Shown piece after piece: positions 9,978 to 19,691 of a DNA stretch of 64,000 nucleotides. The notes beneath the pieces are model-generated. The model saw only the letters and a list, made by a program, of their open reading frames with translations, was not told where the DNA came from and did no database searches. Every line of letters begins with the position of its first letter. Position 1 is the first letter of the stretch. Made by a program: the position numbers and the translations under genes. The DNA comes from Euryarchaeota archaeon UBA89 (GTDB taxonomy: Archaea; Thermoplasmatota; Poseidoniia; Poseidoniales; Thalassarchaeaceae), in contig DAFS01000033.1 of NCBI GenBank assembly GCA_002495525.1, positions 6,592 through 70,591 of the forward strand, read 5' to 3'.

Positions 9978-10886
9978 ATGCGCATCGTAATTGCACTCGG
10001 TGGAAATGCTCTTCTTCGTAGAGGAGAGAAGATGACTGCAGATAATCAAAGAGAAAATATCAGAATTGCAGCGAGAGCTTTAGCACCAATAATCGAGGAG
10101 CATGAAGTAGTGATTAGTCATGGAAATGGACCTCAGGTAGGTCTTCTCTCATTACAGTCAGCCGCTTACAAAGAAGTTGAAGAGTACCCACTCGATATCT
10201 TAGGAGCACAGACTCAAGGTATGATTGGTTATATGATTGAGCAAGAATTGGGTAATTTACTACCAATCGGAAAACCTATTGCATCTATTCTAACAATGGT
10301 AGAAATAGATCCTGAAGACCCAGCCTTTTCAAATCCTACAAAACCTATTGGACCTGTGTATTCAGAGAAAGAAGCTAGACAATTAGCAGAAAATAAAGGC
10401 TGGGATATTAAACAAGATGGAAAATATTGGAGAAGAGTTGTTCCTTCACCCGAACCTCATCGAATTTTTGAATTGAGACCTATACATTGGTTATTGGAAA
10501 AGGGAACTGTAGTAATATGTGCTGGCGGAGGAGGAATCCCTACTTCTTATGTTAAAAAAGGTAAATTAGAAGGTGTTGAGGTAGTAATAGATAAAGATAG
10601 AGCCAGTTCTTTACTGGCTTTTGAATTAGATGCTGACTTACTAATTATGGCTACTGATACAGACGGAGTATATACTGATTGGGGAGGAGATTCACAAGAA
10701 ATTATTTCAAAAACAACACCCGAAGAAATAGGCCAATATACATTTGATAAAGGCTCAATGGGGCCAAAAGTTGAGGCTGCCTGTACCTTTGTTGAACGCT
10801 CAGGGCAGAGAGCGGTAATTGGCTCCCTAAATGACTTAAAGAAAATGGTGGATAACTTAGCGGGAACACAATTTACACTGGAATAA
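9978..10886 (+). CDS. arcC: Carbamate kinase
   Basis: Amino-acid-kinase-fold enzyme of 302 residues that interconverts carbamoyl phosphate plus ADP with carbamate plus ATP. Family features are the N-terminal [20 protein letters not shown], the long [14 protein letters not shown] insertion, [20 protein letters not shown] and the C-terminal [11 protein letters not shown]. The start at ATG 9978 matches the family. No arginine deiminase or ornithine carbamoyltransferase adjoins it, so participation in an arginine deiminase pathway is not supported here. It could supply or drain carbamoyl phosphate used by the aspartate carbamoyltransferase encoded 8 kb downstream. It diverges from the NAD-kinase-like gene. 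Confidence 0.96.
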   Translation: MRIVIALGGNALLRRGEKMTADNQRENIRIAARALAPIIEEHEVVISHGNGPQVGLLSLQSAAYKEVEEYPLDILGAQTQGMIGYMIEQELGNLLPIGKPIASILTMVEIDPEDPAFSNPTKPIGPVYSEKEARQLAENKGWDIKQDGKYWRRVVPSPEPHRIFELRPIHWLLEKGTVVICAGGGGIPTSYVKKGKLEGVEVVIDKDRASSLLAFELDADLLIMATDTDGVYTDWGGDSQEIISKTTPEEIGQYTFDKGSMGPKVEAACTFVERSGQRAVIGSLNDLKKMVDNLAGTQFTLE

Positions 10887-10961
10887 CATTTAGATTTGTA
10901 AATTAATAAGCAAGGTATTCATATCATTGTTGTGACGGGATAGATTACGGAGACCCAGTCT

Positions 10962-12926
10962 ATGTCGATGATTGAAGTACAAATCAATGATAAAGAAACA
11001 CATCAATATGCTTCTGGAATTACTGCTGGAGATATCTTACTAAATGTATATGGGAAAAGAAATGGTGCTGTTGCGGCAAATATTAATGGCGTAGAAAGAG
11101 ATATGTCATTTATAATTAATGAAAATTGTAAAATTGAGCCTATTTTAGGCGATTCAGAAGAAGGATTGTATATTCTAAGGCATTCTTGTGCACATTTACT
11201 TGCGCAGGCTGTTGTTGAAATGTTCCCAGATGCTAAGCCTACGATTGGACCACCGATTGAACATGGATTCTACTATGACTTTCATATGAAGCCTATTGGA
11301 GATAACGATCTCAAGAAAATTGAGAAAAGAATGGGGCAACTTGTACGAGAAAATATTACCATCCAAAGAGAAGAACATGAGAATAATGATTTGAGGGAAA
11401 TGTTCAAAGAAAATAAATTCAAGATAGAAATTATGGATGAGAAAATTGGAAATGAAGTTGGTTCAACTGCTTACAGGCAAGGTGATTTTGTAGATCTTTG
11501 CAGAGGTCCGCATGTTCCATCGACTTCTCACCTTAGGTGGTTCAAGCTAACAAGTACAAGTCAAGCATATTGGCGCGCGGATAGGAATAGAGAACCTCTG
11601 ACACGTATTTATGGAATGTGTTATTCTAGCAAAGAAGGTTTGAAAGAGAGACAAAGACAAATTGAAGAAGCTAGTAAAAGAGATCATAAAAAAATCGGGA
11701 AAGAAATGGAACTTTACATGATTGACGAAATGATTGGTAAAGGATTACCGGTTTGGCTACCAAATGGCGAAGTTTTAAAGTCAGAAATAGAAAAATATGC
11801 TTTAGAAACTGAGGATAGATATGGATATGATAGAGTAACAACTCCAGTCCTGGCTAAGAAAGAATTATTTGAGTGCAGCGGGCATCTTCCTCATTATGCA
11901 GAAGGGATGTATCCACCAATGGAAATGGATGATGGGACATATTACCTAAAAGCTATGAATTGTCCAATGCATCATTTAGTCTTTAGTAACAAAAAGAGGT
12001 CATATAGAGAACTCCCATTGAGAATTGCAGAATATGGGACAGTATATAGAAATGAAATGTCTGGCACTTTAGCGGGTCTATTAAGAGTTAGAATGTTATC
12101 AATGAATGATGCGCATATTTACTGTACTCTTGAACAAGTTGGACAAGAAGTTGCAAGTAATATCAAAATGGTTCAAGATTACTATTCCTCATTTGGATTC
12201 GAGAATTATCATTTCCGATTATCTCTTTGGGATCCTGAAAATACTGACAAATACATTGAGCAACCTGAAAACTGGAATTCAACACAAGATCATCTAAGGA
12301 AAATTCTGAATGAGCTGGGAGTACCCTATATTGAAGCAATTGGCGAGGCTGCATTCTATGGCCCTAAAATTGATATTCAGTTTACAACTGCGTTAGGAAG
12401 AGAAGAATCAATGTCAACAATACAACTAGATTTTGCTGCTAAGGAGCGTTTTCAACTAACATATAAAGATGAGAATGGAGAAGAAAATGGAGAAGTATTT
12501 GTGATTCACAGGGCACCACTATCGACTCATGAAAGATTTGTCGCATTCCTAACAGAACATTGGGCAGGAAACTTTCCAACTTGGCTGTCTCCAAAGCAAA
12601 TCCAGATAATAACAATTTCAGAAAAACAAAAGCAGTATGCTAAGGAAGTTGAGGAATCTTTGATAGAAATCGGGGTCAGAGTATCTGTCGACGATTCGGA
12701 TGCAACTATTGGGAAAAAAATTCGTATGCATAGAAAAATGCGCCCCGCATATATGTTAATTCTTGGTGAAGATGAACAAAAGGAAAAGACTGTTTCAATT
12801 AGAATAGACCGGAAAGGAGAGCCGAGAAGTGGTGAACAATGCAATGGTGTACCTCTAAACGAATTTTTAGAAAATTTATCTAAGGAGATTTCCTCGAAAA
12901 GTAAAGATTTATCATTAGTAAAATGA
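10962..12926 (+). CDS. thrS: Threonyl-tRNA synthetase, bacterial-type with TGS and editing domains
   Basis: Class II synthetase of 654 residues that charges tRNA-Thr. Domain order: TGS (about 1-62), the second additional domain with HSCAHLLAQ (about 70-78) and CRGPHVPST (about 180-188) for editing mischarged Ser, the class II catalytic core with Zn-binding Cys near 334 in MNCPMHH, and the anticodon domain starting near PKQIQIITI. Many archaea use a ThrRS with an unrelated N-terminal editing domain; this one has the bacterial/eukaryotic architecture, which suggests lateral acquisition. The start is ATG 10962, with ATG 10968 as an alternative. trhO follows 15 bases later, so the two may be co-transcribed. 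Confidence 0.96.
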   Translation: MSMIEVQINDKETHQYASGITAGDILLNVYGKRNGAVAANINGVERDMSFIINENCKIEPILGDSEEGLYILRHSCAHLLAQAVVEMFPDAKPTIGPPIEHGFYYDFHMKPIGDNDLKKIEKRMGQLVRENITIQREEHENNDLREMFKENKFKIEIMDEKIGNEVGSTAYRQGDFVDLCRGPHVPSTSHLRWFKLTSTSQAYWRADRNREPLTRIYGMCYSSKEGLKERQRQIEEASKRDHKKIGKEMELYMIDEMIGKGLPVWLPNGEVLKSEIEKYALETEDRYGYDRVTTPVLAKKELFECSGHLPHYAEGMYPPMEMDDGTYYLKAMNCPMHHLVFSNKKRSYRELPLRIAEYGTVYRNEMSGTLAGLLRVRMLSMNDAHIYCTLEQVGQEVASNIKMVQDYYSSFGFENYHFRLSLWDPENTDKYIEQPENWNSTQDHLRKILNELGVPYIEAIGEAAFYGPKIDIQFTTALGREESMSTIQLDFAAKERFQLTYKDENGEENGEVFVIHRAPLSTHERFVAFLTEHWAGNFPTWLSPKQIQIITISEKQKQYAKEVEESLIEIGVRVSVDDSDATIGKKIRMHRKMRPAYMLILGEDEQKEKTVSIRIDRKGEPRSGEQCNGVPLNEFLENLSKEISSKSKDLSLVK

Positions 12927-12941
12927 TACTGAGGGTTTACA

Positions 12942-13775
12942 ATGGAAAGTAAAGAAATCGTAAACATTGCAGGTTATCGATTTGTGGATTTGGTTGACAG
13001 GGATGAATTAAGACAACCATTCAGGTTTATTTGTGAAAAGCTAAATCTTAAAGGAACTATTTTACTAAGTAAAAATGGAATAAATTTCTTTCTTGCAGGG
13101 GAAAAAGAAGATATTGATTCTTATATTAAATTCCTAGAATCTGATGAAAGATTCTTAGATATACCTCTAAAAATAAGTTATACAGATTATCAACCATTTC
13201 GAAGAATGCTTGTCAGACTCAAGAAAGAAATTATTTCATTAGGGTTAGATGAAGTAAGACCATCTGAGTTCACTGCCCCTAATATCAGTCCTCGAGATTT
13301 CAAGAATATGTTAGATAAGAATGAAGATGTAATCATTTTAGATACAAGGAATGATTATGAAACCAAAGTGGGATTATTTGAAAATGCAATAGATTTAAAT
13401 TTATCTACATTCAGAGATTTTCCAGATGCTATTTCTCACTTACCTGAAGAATATAAAACGAAAGAAATAGTAATGTATTGTACTGGAGGAATAAGATGTG
13501 AAAAAGCATCAGTAGTAATGATGAATGCTGGTTTCGAGAAGGTGAAACAATTAGAAGGAGGAGTTCTAGGATACTTTGAACAAACCGACGGCTCTTATTG
13601 GAAAGGAGATTGCTTTGTTTTCGACCAAAGAGTAGCAGTTGATAGCGAATTAAAAGAAACAGAATATTCAATGTGTTTTGCCTGTAGAGAACCGCTTACA
13701 GAACAAGAAAAGATATCTAAAAATTATAAATTGAATTCTTATTGCCCATATTGTATAGAGAAAAATAAACCTTAG
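12942..13775 (+). CDS. trhO: tRNA uridine-34 hydroxylase TrhO (rhodanese family)
   Basis: Protein of 277 residues of the TrhO/YceA (formerly UPF0176) family, which hydroxylates U34 of certain tRNAs as a step to 5-methoxyuridine-type modifications. An N-terminal acylphosphatase-like domain (KGTILLSKNGINFF) is followed by a rhodanese domain with the signature YCTGGIRCEKA, whose Cys residues fall near 180 and 186. The C-terminus has FDQRVAVD and a CxxC...CPYC cluster (CFACRE, YCPYC) that may bind zinc. It lies 15 bases after thrS, a plausible tRNA-related pair. It overlaps the next convergent gene by four bases at the stop codons. TrhO is mostly bacterial, so transfer is possible. Confidence 0.9.
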   Translation: MESKEIVNIAGYRFVDLVDRDELRQPFRFICEKLNLKGTILLSKNGINFFLAGEKEDIDSYIKFLESDERFLDIPLKISYTDYQPFRRMLVRLKKEIISLGLDEVRPSEFTAPNISPRDFKNMLDKNEDVIILDTRNDYETKVGLFENAIDLNLSTFRDFPDAISHLPEEYKTKEIVMYCTGGIRCEKASVVMMNAGFEKVKQLEGGVLGYFEQTDGSYWKGDCFVFDQRVAVDSELKETEYSMCFACREPLTEQEKISKNYKLNSYCPYCIEKNKP

Positions 13776-15490
13776 ATTCTTCTTCTAAGATTCTCGATAA
13801 TTTCATCAGTCTTTCCTAATGAAGAAAGTGTTGAATCTATATCACCCTCATCTAAAAATCTCTTAGATTCAGAAATTTTCCTTTCAGCGTTTATCCGCAT
13901 AGGATCATTAACTTTAACACTGGAAGAATCGAGTTTTTTCCTTAAATCAATCCATTCACTTTCTACAAATGAATATAATTCCAGGGCTTCTGATTTTGAT
14001 TTTTCATATTTTTGAAGATTTTTAGTTAGTGTTTCTAGAAGATCAGATGCTTCAACCCAGTGTTCTAAGTTGACTTTAGTTTCAATATTTTCTAATTGAT
14101 TTTTCCATTCTTCACCAGATGGCCCAGAAGGGAAACTCGCAACTAGTTTTTTCCTCTGTCTAAGACCTCGTTGCACATTCTGCATCGATTCAGATATCTT
14201 GTTTATATCTCGGAGAATACTTGTTGCTAATCCTTTAGCAAGAGAAGAATTACCCGATTCTAGTGCAATCTTTGATTCCACTAGTCTTTCTTTTGTACTT
14301 ACTGAAAAACTACCACCTACATCTTGAATCGCCTTCTCAGCTTCAATAATTGCTTCTTTAGCCTCTATCGTAGTAGATTCTAAACTTTCAAGATGGCCGG
14401 AAACTGAAGAAGCAATTTTTATTGCTTCTTCGGGGTTTTCTGACTCGAGTGCTTCCTTGGCAGAATCGATTATACTATTTATCGAGTCTAATTGGACTCC
14501 CGTAACAGTAGAAATTAATTCTTCGGCGCTTGCTATTTTATCACTCGCATTTTGCCAGTGTTGAATAATTATCTCCGACCTCTTTTTTGATAGTCGAAAA
14601 AGTATCTCAGCCTCTCTTAAAGAACCAAAATCCGATTCTTTTTGCCCAGATTCAAATGCTTTCCTTGGACCATGAATACCAGGAGCAATGGATTCAGCTT
14701 TCTTCATGAAAAGATGTGTTTCTTGTTTAATTTCACCTAAATCTTTGGCCAAAGATTTGACTCTTTCAATTTCTTCTTCTGCAAGTAAAATTGCTGCAAT
14801 ACCCTTCTCAGGTTCATTCCAACATTCTTCTCTTGCTTTCTTCAATATTGATGAGGCTTGCTCAAGCGAGATTCCCTGACTTCGTAAAAATAGGACCTGT
14901 TCCTCAACTAAATCAAGTTTCTTGATAAAATCTTTTCTAGATTTATGATTTTCGTCCTTAGATGCCAAATCTGGTATCATTGTAATTAGTATACAGGTAA
15001 AAACAATCATATAAATTTGTATTTCTGATGAAATAGAATACATTACTGATGCTGAAAAGGCAAGACCAAGAATACTAGTTAATCCTCTCCATTTCCTAGA
15101 TGAATGAGTCTTTGATAGATTTTTCTTAGCAATGAACCATAGAAAAATAGCCAATAAGAGATAAATAGAACCTGAAATTAAAATATCATTGAATTTAAGA
15201 TTAGAGAGTGATAATGCTAGCAAACAAGGGTAAGAAATATTAGCAATAACGCCTATCCTAGATTTCTGAATCAAACCATAGTCAATCAAGTCGATTATAA
15301 CTAACGAAGAGATAAATATTAATGAAATTGGCCCTAATCGAGACAAAAGATCAGGAGCCCCAAACAAGCCTGAAAATAACCACCATGATGCAGAAAATAT
15401 TAGTAAAAAAGTAACTGATAATGCTATTCTCTCAACTCTTATTCGATGCTCGCGAATTACGCGATCAGGGTAGTCGGGCAGTAGAATCAC
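13772..15490 (-). CDS. Membrane protein with long coiled-coil/helical-repeat domain
   Basis: Protein of 572 residues not assigned to a known family. About five hydrophobic segments fall in the first 170 residues. The remaining 400 residues are strongly charged and helical and predicted to face the cytosol or surface. That part contains loosely repeated units of the form SAKEALESENPEEAIKIAS, ESKIALESGNSSLAKGLA and SKRFLDEGDIDSTLSSL, resembling helical-hairpin repeats. The start is GTG 15490, as no ATG exists near the N-terminus. It is convergent with trhO and lies downstream of the surface-protein and GHMP-kinase genes on the same strand, so it may belong to that envelope operon. A structural or scaffold role is a guess. 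Confidence 0.7.
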   Translation of the reverse strand: MILLPDYPDRVIREHRIRVERIALSVTFLLIFSASWWLFSGLFGAPDLLSRLGPISLIFISSLVIIDLIDYGLIQKSRIGVIANISYPCLLALSLSNLKFNDILISGSIYLLLAIFLWFIAKKNLSKTHSSRKWRGLTSILGLAFSASVMYSISSEIQIYMIVFTCILITMIPDLASKDENHKSRKDFIKKLDLVEEQVLFLRSQGISLEQASSILKKAREECWNEPEKGIAAILLAEEEIERVKSLAKDLGEIKQETHLFMKKAESIAPGIHGPRKAFESGQKESDFGSLREAEILFRLSKKRSEIIIQHWQNASDKIASAEELISTVTGVQLDSINSIIDSAKEALESENPEEAIKIASSVSGHLESLESTTIEAKEAIIEAEKAIQDVGGSFSVSTKERLVESKIALESGNSSLAKGLATSILRDINKISESMQNVQRGLRQRKKLVASFPSGPSGEEWKNQLENIETKVNLEHWVEASDLLETLTKNLQKYEKSKSEALELYSFVESEWIDLRKKLDSSSVKVNDPMRINAERKISESKRFLDEGDIDSTLSSLGKTDEIIENLRRRI

Positions 15491-15542
15491 AGTATTTCAC
15501 CATATGTTATGACTCATGAGTTCTGCGGATATATGTCTCAAA

Positions 15543-17648
15543 TTATGGCCTTTGAGAATCTATCCCCCAGAGACGATTCACGGTAAAAACGAATAACGAT
15601 AATAATAAGAAAACCAGTATTACTGTTTGTAGTGGCTTCTGCCAGTATGGTTCAATTGGAACTTCAGAATTAACTATTATTTGGCCTTCTTCATTTGCAT
15701 CTTCACTTTGCCAGTTAAAAAATGTACTAACCGGAGTGGAACTAGTTAATTCAAAACTTAATTCCACATCAAAGAATCCTGGCCCATTTGAGTTTGCGGC
15801 GGGGACTGAAACAAATGGCCCACACTGGCTATTCGTACAATACTGACCTGACCCTGGTGAGGCTCTATTATTTTGCATAGATGCAGAAAAGAAAACCGTA
15901 TTCCCTTCAACTAATTTACCCTCAATTTCGGCATTAATTAATTCGATATCTATACCAAAATTAGGAGAAATTGCTAACCCAAAAGCAAGATTCTGGTGAT
16001 TCGAAGAAGAATCATATGCATCGATACTGAATACATGGGTTCCCGAATTAAATGGTCCCAGTACCATTTTATCAATTTGATTCATACTAACATTATTGAC
16101 AATTTCTTTGTTATCAATCGATAGAGACCAAAAAGTTTCATTTATTGAATCTAAGTCATCAAAGGAATTTTGTAAAGAAATTGTAATTAAATCGCCTTCT
16201 CTAGCGAGATTACTAGAAGAAATTGATTGATTATTAATTATTAAATCCGGGATTATTGTTGGGCCTGTGCCATCCAGTACAATTACCTCCCATTCCCTAA
16301 AAATAGTGTTTCCTGCATCATCGGAAACTGTAAGATTAATCGACCATGAGGTGGATAATTTAGCTTTATGTCGTTCAGAGACATTAAGGTGAAGGCCATT
16401 AGAATCACTATTCTGATAAAATACATCTGAGAAAATAAGGTTGTCAGTGCCTCTGTGAATATAATTAGGAGTCTTATTTGAAATGATTTTTATATTCACA
16501 GGAGATTCAGAATTAGGATCATTTGCTGAAATATTAAATGAGATACTAGTATCTGATTTCACAGAGATAGATTGATTATTATCCAATATGATCATTTCAT
16601 TTTCTTCATTAATATAGGAAATAACTGAATTCCAAATTGGAGATATAGAGTCAATTACTATATTTTCATACCAAGTACTTGTAGCATCAAACCAATCTTT
16701 ACAATACATCACTATGCTAGCAACGTCTCCTTCTTCAAAACCATAGTCTTGTGAAATAAAACTTAAATTATCTCCATAATGAGTAAGCAAAAGAGTGCCA
16801 TTATTAGATAACGTCCACCATTGTTGATTATTATCTAGGCTACTATCTTCACAATCTCCATGATACACAGTATTAGAATTCATAGTAATCATAGCACCAT
16901 TTGAAGTTCTATAACCTAAAGCATTGGGCATTTGATTATTTGAAATTGTTACTCGTATATTACTAGCTACATTTGCTTCTGAACGATTCACAATAAATTC
17001 ACCCGGTTCTCCAGAGAATATTTCTCCCATAGCACTGTACTTATATTCCCAGTCATTTGGAAGAAAAATTGTTAATGGAACCTCTTCAACAAATGCTCCA
17101 ATTCTTGGAAAATCAATTATTCTAGTAGTTCGACTATCAGTTTGACCAATCAAATCGGCTGTTTCTTCCCAACCCCATGATGTGTTCTCTAAATCTATTG
17201 GACCATCTACCACTTTAGATGTAATCAGATTAATGCCTTGATTGGAATATAATGGATTATAATCAAAAATACAGCAACCGCCATTTTCAGAATTAGTCCA
17301 ATTTCTTTCTTGATGGAATAATTGATCGAATAAATTAGATTCATTAGAATCTATAAAACCATCTGAATTTCCTAAATGAATATCAATTTGAGCTCTCAGC
17401 CCTAATTCTGAATTTTGTAAAAGATCAGAACCAATCTGATCAGAGATATTTATTGACAATTCCCAGGAGGCATTAAATTGTGAATTAACTTTTATATCGT
17501 CTTCTATAATGAAATTAGAATATCCAGTTATTGAAGAATACAAAAAATCATCATCAATATCTCGATTATTAGTAGCGCCGACTGAAACATTACCCAAACT
17601 AAGAATTATTAGAAAAAAAATCATAAATGACAGAATATTTTTCTTCAT
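15543..17648 (-). CDS. Large secreted, C-terminally anchored surface protein
   Basis: About 701 residues. An N-terminal signal peptide (lysines followed by about 20 hydrophobic residues, ending near SVGA) and one C-terminal membrane segment (VILVFLLLSLFVFTV) with a short basic tail frame an extracellular region. That region is Asn/Ser-rich with many NxS/T sites and beta-rich segments that resemble Ig-like or cadherin-type repeats (TWSINLTVSDDAGN, DGTGPTIIPD). Such architecture fits an archaeal cell-surface protein. The start is ATG 17648, giving KKN plus a clear signal sequence; upstream in-frame codons lie inside the GHMP-kinase gene. It follows that kinase by four bases, suggesting an operon and possibly a shared role in surface glycoprotein assembly. 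Confidence 0.75.
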   Translation of the reverse strand: MKKNILSFMIFFLIILSLGNVSVGATNNRDIDDDFLYSSITGYSNFIIEDDIKVNSQFNASWELSINISDQIGSDLLQNSELGLRAQIDIHLGNSDGFIDSNESNLFDQLFHQERNWTNSENGGCCIFDYNPLYSNQGINLITSKVVDGPIDLENTSWGWEETADLIGQTDSRTTRIIDFPRIGAFVEEVPLTIFLPNDWEYKYSAMGEIFSGEPGEFIVNRSEANVASNIRVTISNNQMPNALGYRTSNGAMITMNSNTVYHGDCEDSSLDNNQQWWTLSNNGTLLLTHYGDNLSFISQDYGFEEGDVASIVMYCKDWFDATSTWYENIVIDSISPIWNSVISYINEENEMIILDNNQSISVKSDTSISFNISANDPNSESPVNIKIISNKTPNYIHRGTDNLIFSDVFYQNSDSNGLHLNVSERHKAKLSTSWSINLTVSDDAGNTIFREWEVIVLDGTGPTIIPDLIINNQSISSSNLAREGDLITISLQNSFDDLDSINETFWSLSIDNKEIVNNVSMNQIDKMVLGPFNSGTHVFSIDAYDSSSNHQNLAFGLAISPNFGIDIELINAEIEGKLVEGNTVFFSASMQNNRASPGSGQYCTNSQCGPFVSVPAANSNGPGFFDVELSFELTSSTPVSTFFNWQSEDANEEGQIIVNSEVPIEPYWQKPLQTVILVFLLLSLFVFTVNRLWGIDSQRP

Positions 17649-17652
17649 TTTT

Positions 17653-18645
17653 TCACACTCTAGAATCATTAAAAATAATTTTTGAACCATTAAAATCAAT
17701 ATTCAAGGGTAATATCCTATGTTCGGAAGAAAACTCAGATTGTAAGTTCTCACGGAATTTAGAATCTCCATGTACAAGGAAAAATCCACCGCCACCAGCA
17801 CCTAATAATTTAGCTCCAGTAGCGCCATTAGACATTATGCGGCTATACATTTCATCGAGAAAATTATTGCTAACATTTGAAGAAATACCTTTTTTCATCA
17901 ACCAAGCTTCATTAAGAAGAATACCAAGATTTGAAAAATCGCCTGATGAAAGATATTCCCTTGCTTCGTCTGCTTGTTCTCTAATTCGAAAAAGATTTTC
18001 TATAGCTAATTTACCCTCTTCTTCAGAATTTGACAACACAGCAGAGGCAGATCGGTTCTGTCCAGTAAAGATAAGTGTGAATTCATCAGATATTTTTGAT
18101 TTTAATTGGTCGGAAATATTAATTGGTTCTACAATAACATTACCATCAGAACAGAATTTAATTGAATTTATTCCACCAAAGGATGCGGCATATTGATCTT
18201 GTCTACCTATAGGTTGGCCAAGTATTTTAATTTCAATTTCACAAGCCTCAGATGCTAATTGTGATGCGGAAACATTCCTACCTGCGAAGCAATGTAGTGC
18301 ATTAAGCAGACCTACGGTAACTGCAGATGACGAACCTAAACCTGTCCCTCTAGATGGAATATCTGCTATTGTAGTGATTTCTACACCTGAAGTAACACCT
18401 GTCATCCTCATTGATTCACGTACTAATTCATGTTCAATATCCTCAAAATCATCTACAATTTCTAACTTAGAGTAAGACAATCTAATTCTTTCATCAAAAC
18501 GCCTGTTAACAGTAACATGAATATATCTATCAATAGCTAGAGATGTAACCATTCCACCTTTTTCTGAAGAAAGAGAGAACCAATCTACGTCAGTTCCACC
18601 TCCGCAAAACGAGACTCGAACAGGTGTCCGACTGATTATCATCAT
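17653..18645 (-). CDS. GHMP-family sugar kinase, heptose-7-phosphate-kinase-like
   Basis: About 330 residues. The N-terminus ISRTPVRVSFCGGGTD is the typical opening of D-glycero-D-manno-heptose 7-phosphate kinases (HddA type) and related fucose/heptose kinases. The ATP-binding GHMP motif GLGSSSAVTVG follows, then GRQDQYAASFGG, and the C-terminal GATGAKLLGAGGGGFFL. It would phosphorylate the anomeric position of a sugar phosphate for nucleotide-sugar synthesis used in surface glycans. Its downstream neighbour is a surface protein, which agrees. No other heptose genes (gmhA, hddC) are next to it, so the substrate is uncertain. The start may be ATG 18645, 18642 or 18663. It diverges from pyrB. 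Confidence 0.85.
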   Translation of the reverse strand: MMIISRTPVRVSFCGGGTDVDWFSLSSEKGGMVTSLAIDRYIHVTVNRRFDERIRLSYSKLEIVDDFEDIEHELVRESMRMTGVTSGVEITTIADIPSRGTGLGSSSAVTVGLLNALHCFAGRNVSASQLASEACEIEIKILGQPIGRQDQYAASFGGINSIKFCSDGNVIVEPINISDQLKSKISDEFTLIFTGQNRSASAVLSNSEEEGKLAIENLFRIREQADEAREYLSSGDFSNLGILLNEAWLMKKGISSNVSNNFLDEMYSRIMSNGATGAKLLGAGGGGFFLVHGDSKFRENLQSEFSSEHRILPLNIDFNGSKIIFNDSRV

Positions 18646-18752
18646 GATGGTGGGATAATTCATTACTCATCAAGACAGCGGAATACGGTCATCAAAGGTT
18701 ACGCTTAGAGCGGAATGCATATGACCCGCTTCTGATACCAATCGCTAGGAGA

Positions 18753-19691
18753 ATGAGTATGGGCGACCTTATTACGATGGACGATCTAACAAATGAAGAG
18801 ATATTGCAGGTCCTTGATAATGCGAGAAAATTATTACCAGTTGCCAAAGGTGATGTATACTTACCTTTACTTCAAGGTAAGGTTTTAGGAAATCTTTTCT
18901 TTGAGAATTCTACACGTACTCGAATGTCATTTGAAACAGCGATGAAAAGACTAGGAGGAGAAGTTTTGAATCTAAGTTCTATAGGTTCTTCTGTAGCGAA
19001 AGGTGAAACCCTGTATGATACTATGCAGATGGTAGATGGATATGCAGATATTGCAGTCATTAGGCATCCGAATCAAGGAGCTGCTCAATATAGTGCTGAT
19101 GCAGTTAACATACCAATCCTAAATGGAGGAGATGGTGCTGGAAATCATCCAACACAAACCATGCTAGATTTATTCACAATTCGTGAAGCACATGGTAGTC
19201 TAGAAGGGCTACATGTGATGATGGTAGGAGATCTTAGATATGGAAGGACAACTCATAGTTTATCGCATGCACTAGTAAGATTTGGAGCCAAAATCACACT
19301 GGTTTCACCAGAATCACTAAGGATGCCTGATGAAATAGTTTCAGATTTAAAAAATCATGGTGGAGAAATAAATGAAACAGAAGAAATGTCATCATCTATT
19401 GATTCTGCTGATGTCATATATATGACGAGAATACAGAAAGAAAGATTTCCAGACGAAGATGAATACATCAAAGTAGCAGGAATTTATAAATTAATTGAAG
19501 ATGATTTATCGAGTGCGAAGGCTGGGATGATAGTCATGCACCCTCTACCAAGAGTGAATGAATTACATGCCAGTGTTGACTCAACAAAACATGCAAGATA
19601 TTTCCAGCAGGCGTTCAATGGTGTCCCTACTAGAATGGCTTTATTATGCAGAAGTTTAGGAGTAAAGATTCCAAAGAAGGTGAATAAATGA
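18753..19691 (+). CDS. pyrB: Aspartate carbamoyltransferase catalytic subunit
   Basis: Condenses carbamoyl phosphate and aspartate in de novo pyrimidine synthesis. At 312 residues it has the normal length, with the carbamoyl-phosphate motif FENSTRTRMSFE near residues 49-60, HPTQTMLD, and the C-terminal HPLPRVNEL. An AGGAG motif at about 18747-18751 precedes two candidate ATGs (18753 and 18759); its spacing favours 18759. pyrI overlaps its end by four bases, so the holoenzyme subunits are translationally coupled. CTP made by the nearby pyrG product would be the expected feedback effector. Confidence 0.98.
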   Translation: MSMGDLITMDDLTNEEILQVLDNARKLLPVAKGDVYLPLLQGKVLGNLFFENSTRTRMSFETAMKRLGGEVLNLSSIGSSVAKGETLYDTMQMVDGYADIAVIRHPNQGAAQYSADAVNIPILNGGDGAGNHPTQTMLDLFTIREAHGSLEGLHVMMVGDLRYGRTTHSLSHALVRFGAKITLVSPESLRMPDEIVSDLKNHGGEINETEEMSSSIDSADVIYMTRIQKERFPDEDEYIKVAGIYKLIEDDLSSAKAGMIVMHPLPRVNELHASVDSTKHARYFQQAFNGVPTRMALLCRSLGVKIPKKVNK

